Shown one piece after another: positions 9,217 to 18,372 of a stretch of 25,097 nt of DNA. A program made the translations under genes and the position numbers. The notes beneath the pieces are model-generated. The model was not told the origin of the DNA. It saw only the letters and a program-made list of their open reading frames with translations, and did not search any database. How positions within the stretch are numbered: the first letter of the stretch is position 1; each line of letters starts with the position of its first letter. Source of the stretch: Owenia fusiformis (lineage: Eukaryota; Annelida; Polychaeta; Sabellida; Oweniidae); the NCBI GenBank assembly GCA_903813345.2, contig CAIIXF020000003.1, positions 8,469,815 through 8,494,911 on the forward strand, in the 5' to 3' direction.

Positions 9217-10299
9217 CTAATTATATGGCTGTACTAATACGTAAATACCTTCTGACCTAAGTAGTGCACAGAGATCTTCGATATTGTCGTCCGCTGGTGT
9301 ATAACCGGTGATTACAACAGCTTCTAACGGAGCAGTTTCCAATCTTTTAACACATGCTTGTGTAAAACCGGTGATTACAACAGCTTCTAACGGAGCAGTT
9401 TCCAATCTTTTAACACATGCTTGTAATAATTCCTTAACACCCTTTGATGTAAATTTGATATTGGACCTTGGCCCATAGCATAACCAGTAAAACATATGTT
9501 GAAAACCTGACTTGCGTTCAAATCGTATGTCTAAGACCTTCAAACTGTAATTTTCTGCAATCAATGAATCTGATATTAGATCACAATTATCCGTTAGAGC
9601 ATAGTTGTTAATGATCTCAACTGACTGTATTTTATTGTGTCTTAGGGATGGGACAATAATGTGACTAATTAACTCAGAGCTATTAATATTCTTAAATCTC
9701 ACATTTCTCATTGACTTGCACAAACTGCTATTTAAAATTGTGTTGCCAAACAGATGCAAACGTCTGATCAACTCTAATTGATCACCCTCTGTTCTTCCCA
9801 AAGTTCCAACAAATGCAGCCTTTATACCAAAAGATAACATTCGCATGGCGTCATCCTGTAACAACTCATTGTTTTCTGTACACATCAATATATCTGATAT
9901 CACTGTGAATATTTTTTCATCATTATTATTACTAGGTACCTGTAAAAGTCTTTTTGCATCAATTGAGCAGAATGGTTCGAAAGAAATGGATGTTTCCGAC
10001 AACATCAAGATACATTGTAATACTGTCAATCCAAAGACCATCAAACAAGTCATGTACCAAGCATACACACATTGGAAACTGTATACCCAAAGTGCACATA
10101 TTAGCACATGAACAAATTGTTCAATGTATATTGTTTTGGCACGAATTTCCGCTTTAAAACAAACATTCAAAATGACAAGGAAGCCAATGTTATTCCAACC
10201 ATAACACGCCAGTGATATCATTAACAATACAACAGCCCATGCCATATGCATACCCATCCCAAGAACCGTAATTGACCGTTTCACCATTCCCTGCGTCAT
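9217..10299 (-). CDS. Multi-pass membrane protein ORF with large cytosolic C-terminal region (downstream of the TAATG pair)
   Basis: 360 codons from ATG at 10299 to TAG at 9219-9217. Four hydrophobic segments sit near the N-terminus (~10-32, 37-48, 63-79, 82-101). A soluble tail of ~250 residues has leucine-rich-like stretches (SLRHNKIQSVEIINNYALTD, SLIAENYSLKVLDI) that recall LRR units without a clear consensus. Residues near the end contain a 21-residue perfect-to-near-perfect duplication (QACVKRLETAPLEAVVITGF/Y). The ATG shares one base with the stop codon of the upstream ORF (TAATG), and its own frame is closed two codons upstream by TGA. I do not recognise the family. It may be the second half of one receptor-like protein whose first half is the ORF at 10299-11090, or a separately translated partner. 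Coding nature is supported by length and by the in-frame duplication. Confidence 0.7.
   Translation of the reverse strand: MTQGMVKRSITVLGMGMHMAWAVVLLMISLACYGWNNIGFLVILNVCFKAEIRAKTIYIEQFVHVLICALWVYSFQCVYAWYMTCLMVFGLTVLQCILMLSETSISFEPFCSIDAKRLLQVPSNNNDEKIFTVISDILMCTENNELLQDDAMRMLSFGIKAAFVGTLGRTEGDQLELIRRLHLFGNTILNSSLCKSMRNVRFKNINSSELISHIIVPSLRHNKIQSVEIINNYALTDNCDLISDSLIAENYSLKVLDIRFERKSGFQHMFYWLCYGPRSNIKFTSKGVKELLQACVKRLETAPLEAVVITGFTQACVKRLETAPLEAVVITGYTPADDNIEDLCALLRSEGIYVLVQPYN
9303..9428 (-). repeat. 63-bp in-frame tandem duplication inside the membrane-protein ORF
   Basis: AACCGGTGATTACAACAGCT starts at 9303 and again at 9366, period 63 bp (21 codons). The copies are identical over about 58 bp and differ only at the edges. 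The frame is kept, so the protein gains a second copy of a 21-residue segment. Confidence 0.95.
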
Positions 10300-11090
10300 T
10301 ATTCATCTTCTACAGTTCTACTGTTACATTCCAGTAGTCTGATGTTTCCTACAATTGAACCATGTAGACAAAACATCTGACACATAACAAAACCTAAAAC
10401 ATACGTACAAAATCCAAATATTCCAAATGAGTACTCAGACATGGCTTTCCAAAATGTCCAATTTAAACTGTCCATATATGCCTTATTGTAGAAAGCATCA
10501 GTCTCTGGGTTTGTGGTCATTGTCGTTAACATATCCATGGTTACATCACATCTTTTTAGCCTTTCAATATTCAAGTTGTCTCTTGTCAAGCTGTCTATGC
10601 ATTCGATTGACTTGCAAATCGTCAAAAGACACTGTTGAATGGCTCTTTCAGTAATTCCACAGTGTATGAGTTTTCCTTTAAAGTTCACTGCATCAAGGAT
10701 ACGTGTACGGTCTCTCTCTTGATTTGATGTGACAGAAGGATTGAAACAATTCTGATTGTTCACTATGTCCTGTACAGTTGGACATTTCTGCAAGATATCA
10801 ATTGGGTTGATAATGATGTCATACAGGAGTTTTGCGAGCTCATTACCGTGATCATTGGTGAAATTTAACCAGGATGAGAATAGGAGGAAATAAACAGTCA
10901 GCATGACGTGTCCAAACATCCATTCCTCAAAAATGCGCACAGGCCTCAGTGGAAAATAGTAGCTAAGACGACAGTACCGCAAAACGCAATCCATAGTCTG
11001 AAAGAGTATTTGATATACTTCGATTATTTCAAGCGTGAGGGGCAAAGATAAAAATAAGACTATGCTATTTACATTACAGACAAGACGCAT
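10299..11090 (-). CDS. Membrane protein ORF with extracellular-type loop (upstream of the TAATG pair)
   Basis: 263 codons from the first ATG (11090) after an in-frame TGA six codons upstream, to TAA at 10301-10299. Hydrophobic segments lie at ~4-24 (signal anchor or first membrane helix), 59-77 and 221-246. Between the last two is a ~140-residue loop with about seven cysteines and sequons NFT (~76) and NWT (~210), consistent with an extracellular or luminal position. No known family was recognised. Together with the downstream ORF the count is seven hydrophobic segments, so the two may once have been, or may still be, one seven-pass protein. No convincing intron was found between them. Start context (TTTTTGATGC) is weak. 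Confidence 0.68.
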   Translation of the reverse strand: MRLVCNVNSIVLFLSLPLTLEIIEVYQILFQTMDCVLRYCRLSYYFPLRPVRIFEEWMFGHVMLTVYFLLFSSWLNFTNDHGNELAKLLYDIIINPIDILQKCPTVQDIVNNQNCFNPSVTSNQERDRTRILDAVNFKGKLIHCGITERAIQQCLLTICKSIECIDSLTRDNLNIERLKRCDVTMDMLTTMTTNPETDAFYNKAYMDSLNWTFWKAMSEYSFGIFGFCTYVLGFVMCQMFCLHGSIVGNIRLLECNSRTVEDE

Positions 11091-11093
11091 CAA

Positions 11094-12600
11094 AAATTTA
11101 CAATATCAAGTTATGTAGCCATTAGTTAAACCATAAGTGTCTTTTTACTCATTACTATTTGGGTAACCAACTTGGATAGCAACCAAGATAAGCCTAATCC
11201 CTTACTCAACACCCCAAAAATTGCTCGGCTATCTTTGGTTGCGATTCCGGAGTTGCGGTGCATCGGTGGTGTGTGGGTGCTCTCCCTAAGTACTCTTTTC
11301 TACATTTCACTTTTTGCTTTAGTGAGTATTAAGAGTGTACACCCACCTTTGACATGTCCAACAAAAATACGAGGGCCAACTGACGGAAAACTGATGAGAC
11401 CCAAACATGTCAAAAAGTTAATCACCTTATCAAAGAAAAAAGAAAACCACAAAACCTCATTTTCAGCAATGATTTTATTTAGCCCAGAATTTCCTTTATC
11501 AATACATTACATCACAGAATGGTATCAAGCTGTTTACTTACTTATTAATGTGATAATAATTTCATAGCAAAATTACTTGATAATTCCTATGTCTTATTCC
11601 GGCTGTTTAATTTTTAAGGAATTAACTTCCTGGTTAAGAAGATGCAACCAATGAATGCATCAATGTATTTACCTCGGATAAGAATGTTAGTAGGTCGACC
11701 TGAGTCTTATCAACACATTGGGTGTCGCACCACTAAATATATTTATGATAAAGAAGCTCTTTCTTACATACACTTTTTTTAAATCAAGTGTGACTTTTTC
11801 ACATTAGCACTTGGCATAAAAAGTCATATGTATAAACTAACTACAGTTTCCTCAAACTCCTCTTCTTAACATTTACTAGTAAGTGATTTGCATCAAATTC
11901 ATCAAAAAGTAGTATATGCTTTTGATATATGGCGAAGACATTGATATAGTAGTTCATTTAATATTTTTGAGAAAGTAGTTGTTTTAAATGGTGAGTCATA
12001 AGATTTTGCTAAATATTAGAAATGCTAATTTGCTCCAGGGTTTCAGCTAGATCCAGACGCTGTTAGAATCAATTTCTAGAAAACCCATGATCCTCCAAAT
12101 TGCAGCCCAGAATTGCAGAGATGCAGCAGACCAGGTTATTAGGTGTCAACACAACATGTTGGGACACACTAGCTCTGTACTTCCATAATAAGTATACGTG
12201 GAAATCAAAATCTCATTTAGTGGCGTGTTACCATTATACTACAGCTAGTTGCTGAAATATTCATGCGAAACACATTTATTATTCATTAATGCCTCAGTTA
12301 CTTTGAATCAAATTTGTCATGATGATCTTGAAAATAAATTTGATATTATTTCTTTTTATTCCCATAGCTAGGACTTGTGATGCACCTTCTTTAAAGTGTT
12401 TGTACTAAAATGGCACGGCTCTTTCAAATCTGAACTTATACTTAAACTTATAACCTATTTTTACTCAAATAATTCCATTGGTATATCTAGCATGCATAAA
12501 GATTGAAACCCGATATGATGATGAAAATGCAATGGCATGTTAAGTTTTTAACGATTTCGGAAAATATCCGTTTTGTTCATTTTGTCACTTTGTAAGAATG
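11094..12600. other. Intergenic, two imperfect hairpins, no supported gene
   Basis: At 11174-11194 / 11227-11248 (GGATAGCAACCAAGATAAGCC and its near complement) and at ~11266-11295 / 11324-11347 (GGTGTGTGGGTGC...TACTC and GAGTATT...CACCCACC) there are adjacent imperfect inverted repeats. A 131-codon plus-strand frame at 11172-11567 opens with a TTG and runs through both hairpins, so I do not accept it. From 11570 to 12600 nothing structured was seen. Confidence 0.5.
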
Positions 12601-12604
12601 ATAA

Positions 12605-12690
12605 AATCAGATCATATACTGATATAAAGTCATACACTAGCATACACTGACCATACACCGACATGCAATCACTAACACTGGCATACAATG
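12605..12690. repeat. Outlying block of the 21-nt satellite family
   Basis: About four ~21-nt units (GATCATATACTGATATAAAGT, CATACACTAGCATACACTGA, CCATACACCGACATGCAATCA, CTAACACTGGCATACAATGG) match the subunits of the array at 5955-6435, 6 kb away. They account for the short minus-strand frame at 12548-12760. Confidence 0.75.
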
Positions 12691-12695
12691 GCCTA

Positions 12696-12750
12696 GGTGC
12701 ATTCATGCACCCTCTGGGTCTCTGAGGATCGTGTTGGACCCAGGGGTGCA
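12696..12750. repeat. Two overlapping hairpins after the satellite block
   Basis: A 16-bp near palindrome GGTGCATTCATGCACC (12696-12711) overlaps a longer stem in which TGCACCCTCTGGGTC (12706-12720) pairs with GACCCAGGGGTGCA (12737-12750) with one bulge. Confidence 0.65.
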
Positions 12751-12853
12751 TAACGTGCAATGTAAATTTATCAAATTTAAGAAATGCTGAAAAGTCCGGA
12801 TCTGATGTTTTTGACTTTTCTCCAAAGATCTTACCTCGATCTTGAAAATCCTT

Positions 12854-13243
12854 TCACCACTGGATAGCGGGACCAAAAATCTTCAAAATGAACCCATACA
12901 TTTTTCGCTTTATTACAGTAATTATGTGTAATCGTTGCAGATAAGACGACCGGTCTTCTTGACATTTTCGCTGACCTAATTTCAAGTGCGCATGCGTTGC
13001 ATAAATCAGTGAGATGATCACGTGACGTAATTTGATGATCACGTAACGTAATGTTTTCCAATAACCAGTTGGTAAAACTGCTATAGTGGATTCTTGATTC
13101 AATATGTTTGTTATCACTTGTAACTGTTCTGGCTTCAAATCAAATCCAAACTTTGGTTTTATGTTATGCGAATAGAGATCATTGATTTCTTCCATCGAAT
13201 ACATGATGGTCGAATGAATGATATAAACTCTGTATAGTAACAT
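12854..13243 (-). pseudogene. RecQ-like helicase N-terminal fragment with altered Walker A
   Basis: The first ATG of the minus frame is at 13243, with others at 13204 and 13195 (MEEINDLYSHNI). FDLKPEQLQVITNIL followed by TIAVLPTGYWKTLRY matches the Q-like motif and Walker A of RecQ-family helicases (LKxxQ ... VLPTGYGKSLxY), the ATP-binding start of domain 1. The second Gly of GYGK is Trp here, expected to disrupt the phosphate loop. After TLRY the frame enters a 21-bp tandem duplication (RYVIIKL / RHVIISL) and helicase homology is lost; motif Ia and the DEAD-type box are absent. It is a broken fragment, or an exon whose true donor lies just after Walker A. Confidence 0.6.
13013..13054. repeat. 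21-bp tandem duplication with E-box/CRE-like cores
   Basis: GATGATCACGTGACGTAATTT at 13013-13033 is repeated at 13034-13054 as GATGATCACGTAACGTAAT. The first copy carries TCACGTGA followed at once by TGACGTAA; the second has one change that breaks the E-box. Confidence 0.8.
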
Positions 13244-13531
13244 AGATGGCAGCAATATTCAATGGCTACTCTCGTCAAATCTCGTGAGAAAAGAAGCCGC
13301 CATAAAGATTTTGTGAACATTAGCGATAAACGGCGATTTTGCTACAAAATTAGCACAATTCAACCTTCTACAACCACAAAGATATGGTAATCTTTTGTAT
13401 AAATCATCAATGTATCCATTTTGTTTATATTTCTCTGTAAATGACGCAGAGATTTAAGCAGAAGATTAAACTAAAGTGAACCGTCAAAAATAATCAAGAA
13501 AAACTTAGATTGGCATGAATTTACAAGGATA

Positions 13532-13586
13532 AACACCGCCTCTAATGCAAGTCCATACGACAATCCAATGCATTAGAGGCGGTGTT
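13532..13586. repeat. 18-bp perfect inverted repeat beside the assembly gap
   Basis: AACACCGCCTCTAATGCA at 13532-13549 is exactly complementary to 13569-13586, with a 19-nt loop. The gap begins 11 bases later. It may be the edge of an inverted-repeat element that halted assembly. Confidence 0.9.
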
Positions 13587-13597
13587 CACCGTCTAAC

Positions 13598-14097
13598 NNN
13601 NNNNNNNNNNNNNNNNNNNNNNNNNNNNNNNNNNNNNNNNNNNNNNNNNNNNNNNNNNNNNNNNNNNNNNNNNNNNNNNNNNNNNNNNNNNNNNNNNNNN
13701 NNNNNNNNNNNNNNNNNNNNNNNNNNNNNNNNNNNNNNNNNNNNNNNNNNNNNNNNNNNNNNNNNNNNNNNNNNNNNNNNNNNNNNNNNNNNNNNNNNNN
13801 NNNNNNNNNNNNNNNNNNNNNNNNNNNNNNNNNNNNNNNNNNNNNNNNNNNNNNNNNNNNNNNNNNNNNNNNNNNNNNNNNNNNNNNNNNNNNNNNNNNN
13901 NNNNNNNNNNNNNNNNNNNNNNNNNNNNNNNNNNNNNNNNNNNNNNNNNNNNNNNNNNNNNNNNNNNNNNNNNNNNNNNNNNNNNNNNNNNNNNNNNNNN
14001 NNNNNNNNNNNNNNNNNNNNNNNNNNNNNNNNNNNNNNNNNNNNNNNNNNNNNNNNNNNNNNNNNNNNNNNNNNNNNNNNNNNNNNNNNNNNNNNNN
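13598..14097. other. Assembly gap, 500 N
   Basis: Exactly 500 undetermined bases, a round number that suggests a placeholder and not a measured gap. ORFs drawn through it are meaningless. Confidence 0.98.
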
Positions 14098-14905
14098 TAC
14101 ATCAAGCTTCAACTGGTATATATAAGCATGCATTAATAGCTAAACCCAAAAGAACAATTACTCAAATTGTAAAAACAAGTCAAGGTACCATACCTGGTAT
14201 GAGATAAAAGGGAAACATATACCAAGGGTGTCAAAAAAATTATTTTAACGACATGGCATCTGTCATCCAATTGTCATTCAATCTAAAAATGTAAACCCTT
14301 GTCTCATGAGTCAGTGCAATGTTTTGGTAAAGTTGGTGTGAAAAGAATGTAGAAAAGATGTATTCAGTGCATATAAACTTTGCGGACGTAATACGTGCAT
14401 GTCTTAAGTTTATTTCCTTTGACGATATTTTAGAATAAAATGTGAAACACGACAGGATTCTCCAAATCATGTTTTACGTATGTCAGGTTTTGACGGGAAA
14501 TTTTACATAAACGTGGTCATATTTGGATACAAATACAAACTGGATGTTTCTCAATTCAGCTAGTTACATCCTACATATAAAAAATGTCGATTCGTGAAGT
14601 AATGGTTCCCTAAAATGAACTTTCTAAATCATTGTCATTTGTTTCTGATTGTCTTGTGAAAATCGACATGCGGATGAATAGTGAAATAGCGTAATGATCA
14701 ATTCTTCCCAAATAAAACTGTTATCATTTTTTATCGTCTTTTGGATCATTTTTCATGATCGCATCGATTCATGTTTCAATAAAGTCGACCCTTTCAATTT
14801 TATTCAAATGAAAAACAAAAGGTAAGTAAAAAATCGAGAAAAATGATAGATTTTATTGGTCCATGTTGACAAGTGATGCACATCAAAAAGGGAAAGCTTG
14901 CAATC
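14098..14905. other. Intergenic, no supported gene
   Basis: AT-rich sequence between the gap and LINE copy B. A 76-codon minus frame at 14240-14470 lacks any family signature. Confidence 0.5.
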
Positions 14906-16347
14906 CAAATCCCTACCCAAACATAGTACTGTCAATCAACTTATTATATAGTTCATGATATTCATGAACACATTGATGATAACAAAAATGTAAAATCAGT
15001 ATTTTTGGATAATTTATATAAATGATTTGCCAGGTGAATTACTATCAAAATCGTTCATTTTTGCTGATAATACCTCCATTTTTTGCCCATATGTAAATGA
15101 CACACCAATTCAAAGTTATTTGGACAAGCTTGCTCTCTGGGCTGCCTTCTGGAAGATGCAATTCATTCAAAGCTCAAAAAGCGCCGACCTCATTTTCTCT
15201 AGAAGAAATAGTCCTTTTGACCCACCACCATTGAGATTAGGTGCAGATGTTATTTCCAGTTCTGAGAATCACAAACACCTAGGTCTTAATTTAGACATAC
15301 ACCTTAACTTCAATTATCATATTGATCAGATTATAAAAAGAGTTACTTCACTTCTAAGACCATTGAAAAAATTGAGCAAATTATAATTAGTAGGAACTTA
15401 GAGATAATATATAATATGTATATCATGCCACATTTTGATTATTGCGATGTACATGATGTAATTTACATTAAGGCTTCACATTTAAAACTACAAGCTCTTG
15501 ACAGACTCCACTACCGATCAGCCTGTCTGGTATCTGGTTCTATTCATGGCTCCAATACTATTAAAGTCTTAAATTCTTTGAATTGGAAATCTTTATCCGT
15601 TAGAAGAACCAAGCACCTAAAAATGTTTGTTTTTAAATGCAGATATAATATCAACCCCCCTCTTATTGTGATTTATTTCGTAAATATGAGCATATACCTG
15701 TGCTTCGTATAAAGTGCCAATTCCGTAATTTCCATTTATTTTTCTTTACACAAATAGATTCAATGGGTATTGGTTGGTAGAAACAATTTACCAACACACT
15801 TACATCTTCATCTGATTGTCTTTCAGTGCCAAAATAAGATTTCCCGGAAAAAAACATGACAACACGATCAGAACCGGTTATGGATTTTAATCGACAATGC
15901 GTTATGCAACTCGAATGTAAATTCAAAAGTATTCATGTTATACTGTGTTCTGATTGGCCAGAAAGGAGTAACGCTTCTCAAAATCACCTCATGGTTCAAT
16001 GCCTTTTAAACAGCATTGAGTTATGTAACAGGATCAACTCAAAGTGTATAGTTTTTATACTGTATTTTGACTGGCCAGAACGTAATTCTGCATGACTAGC
16101 TTTGTGAAAACGCACCACAGGATCGGGAGCTCTAATTGAGGTATTATATTTTTCGCTCATCGGAGGAAAAATCGTGGCTCCAAAGTAGTCAAAGTTGAAT
16201 CATTTCCGCACTGCATTGAATGCAGTGGCAATCAATTACACTGACACTTTATGGGCACGTTCGAAGATCATAAACACCAGCAACATGTTCAAAACATGTT
16301 CTGATCGTGATGCAATGATTGGCACTTGACATTGGGTTCCCGATTTT
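14906..16347 (+). mobile_element. LINE copy B, 5'-truncated, internally deleted
   Basis: Same family as 6436-7995 but on the plus strand. Similarity starts at about 14906 (CCTACCCAAACATAG) and ends at 16347 (GGGTTCCCGATTTT). It is truncated about 140 bp later than copy A at its 5' end, and lacks the repeated tail of A. It carries 37 bp (about 16126-16162) that A lacks, bounded by short direct ATCGG-like repeats. The 3' untranslated region has two GGCCAGAA segments. Confidence 0.86.
15027..15712 (+). pseudogene. Reverse transcriptase remnant of LINE copy B
   Basis: Frame 15027-15386 reads PGELLSKSFIFADNTSIF (the FADD box reads FADN, so a catalytic Asp is lost), then KSADLIFSRR and HKHLGLNLDIHLNFNYHI, ending at a TAA. 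Frame 15416-15712 gives MYIMPHFDYCDV...LQALDRLHYRSACLVSG...LNWKSLSVRR, the C-terminal part of LINE RT. Just upstream, the sequence for SVFLD runs directly into that for IYINDLP in another frame, so the RT core is deleted as in copy A. It cannot encode active RT. Confidence 0.86.
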
Positions 16348-16494
16348 GAACATCAAATTTCATATTTATAGAAAGATTTACAAGAATGGTACATGGTTTG
16401 ACTTGTAAATGGTGTTTACTTCATTTAAAGCATGTATAAACTGAATTTTGACCCCATGAGTATCGCACAGACACTTTAGGCGAAGCTAAATTAA

Positions 16495-16985
16495 ATTCAA
16501 AGTACAAAAAATTTCCACAAATCATCTTACCTTTCCCAGGAACAACGAAGGAGCATGAAAATGTGCACTTCTTGCATTGTTAGAGTATAATAAAGCTCAA
16601 ACCATTGTAAATTCTTAATATTTCATGTCCACCATTTTGTTTGCAGGAACTACTTCTAGACTTCCTGATTAAACCTCATACAAGTTTTGTGACTACACCA
16701 AGTGGCATGGATTATCACTTGTATATTTTATCTATTACAGTATAATTATCATGATAGATACATGATATAGGCTTTATGAATGATAAACAATGGATACATG
16801 AATGAGGATAACTCTGGACTAAAAAAATAGTTCCAGGAAACAAAATGGTGGACATGAAATATTTAGAATTCACAATGGTTTGAGCTTTATTATACTCTAA
16901 CAATGCAAGAAGTACACATTTTCATGATCCTTCGTTGTTCCTTGGTAAGGTAAGATTATATCTGGAAATTTTGAATTCTTGCAAA
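16495..16985. repeat. Foldback element with ~160-bp arms
   Basis: Arm 16495-16655 is inverted at 16828-16985 with roughly 88-90% identity; the shared core includes GCATTGTTAGAGTATAATAA, AAGCTCAAACCATTGT and ATGTCCACCATTTTGTTT. The loop is ~170 bp. The 62-codon minus frame at 16715-16903 is a by-product. It is MITE or foldback-like; no target duplication was determined. Confidence 0.85.
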
Positions 16986-18372
16986 TGTGTGACTGTTGCA
17001 AGGCTTCTCCTTGAAACTCTCAAAATAGCCTCACTTCACACTCTTCATGCTAGCTTTGGGGAGCCATGCACCCCAATTCATAGTTATGAAAAATGCGTTT
17101 AAATGTGAGGTTTTCTTTTATGTGTCTCTTTAGTCAGGAAATGCATTCACATACAAGGAAAACAGTATACAAAATCTTCTGACTTTATCAAAAAAATATG
17201 GCTCCTATGTTTTTGTACTTTTGATTAACTTAAATGTCACCTTAAGAGATCAAAGAGATTATTGTCTTTCAACTCGGCTTAGCATGTTCCTAAAAGAAGC
17301 ACCGTATTTCAGGCTATAACTTTGTGGAATGATTTGAATGATAAATTACAATTTTTACTGTTCGGAATACTAACCTAGATTCTACTATGAATGAAGCTTT
17401 AATTCATATTGTTAGCTATAATATACATACAAGCTTGATTTATTATCTATCTACCCTTATACAACAACCATTTTTCCGAAATTCAATGGTTTCATTGCAT
17501 ATCATGTAACCATTATTTCAACCTTGAAGATCACAGGAAAAATCATTATTTCAACCATTAAAAACCTTTGCGCAACCATTACTTCACCCAATCTTTTCAA
17601 CCCTTTTTACATAAAGTTGCAATGGTTACGCAACCATTTGTGAGAAACCATTGCGAAACAATTACAACCATTACCCATTGAAATAAACAGTTACAATTGA
17701 TTGCACTCATTGATGGGGAACTGCAACTATTCCAACCATTAATCCTCAAAATGAACGCTCATGGACAGACCCGTAGCCAGCTTTTTCACTTTTGAAAAAG
17801 TTCCAAGGGGATTTACATTTGGAAACTATGGCCCAAAAATGATAATATATTATTTAGATTGTGAAATTTGTTGTGACGTGTCGCAAAAAAGGTGGCGCAT
17901 TCGTTTTTAAGGGTATCGCATGAATGTAACTTTGATTCCCCGGATTATAAGATAATATTCTAATTGAAGTTATATCTTTTTTAAAGCTGTTTCAATGAAG
18001 TTTTTAGATCAACTACACTCCGTTCACAATTCTTGCGCGTTCTTTTTAAAAAAAAAAGATTTTTTACCAAAACATCTGGCAAATCAGTGAAAACAAATAA
18101 GTGTTAAAAATTGACATTTTTGATGTAATTGAACATAGCTGAAACTAAACCTATTTTTGCTCACCATTTTATATATTCCAAAATATAATGCCTTTATATG
18201 TAGTACGTCAGCATACTTTTTTGATCGTTCCGATTATAAGTAGCTATTATATCTGGCTTTAAAATTTTGAATTTCGTGAAATTGTCAATGTAACAAGAAA
18301 ACAATATATTCACTCTGTTTTAACGAAAACATTTTACGAAATAACCAGCACGACCCCATCTATGTGCGAATA
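16986..18372. other. Intergenic, AACCATT-rich tract, no gene
   Basis: Between ~17463 and 17745 the words AACCATT, ACCATTA and their complements recur many times at irregular spacing (for example CAACCATTACTTCA, GCAACCATTTGTG, AAACCATTGCG), some inverted with respect to others. The rest is plain AT-rich sequence. Confidence 0.5.

Noticed and set aside
11172-11567. 131-codon plus-strand frame with a hydrophobic segment
   Set aside because: Opens at TTG and runs through two hairpins; no domain seen.
13545-14207. Frames crossing the gap
   Set aside because: Made almost entirely of undetermined residues.
6436-16347. Reading the LINE pair as a simple segmental inverted duplication
   Set aside because: The 5' limits and 3' tails differ between copies and flanking DNA is unrelated, which fits two insertions better, though the shared core deletion keeps duplication possible.
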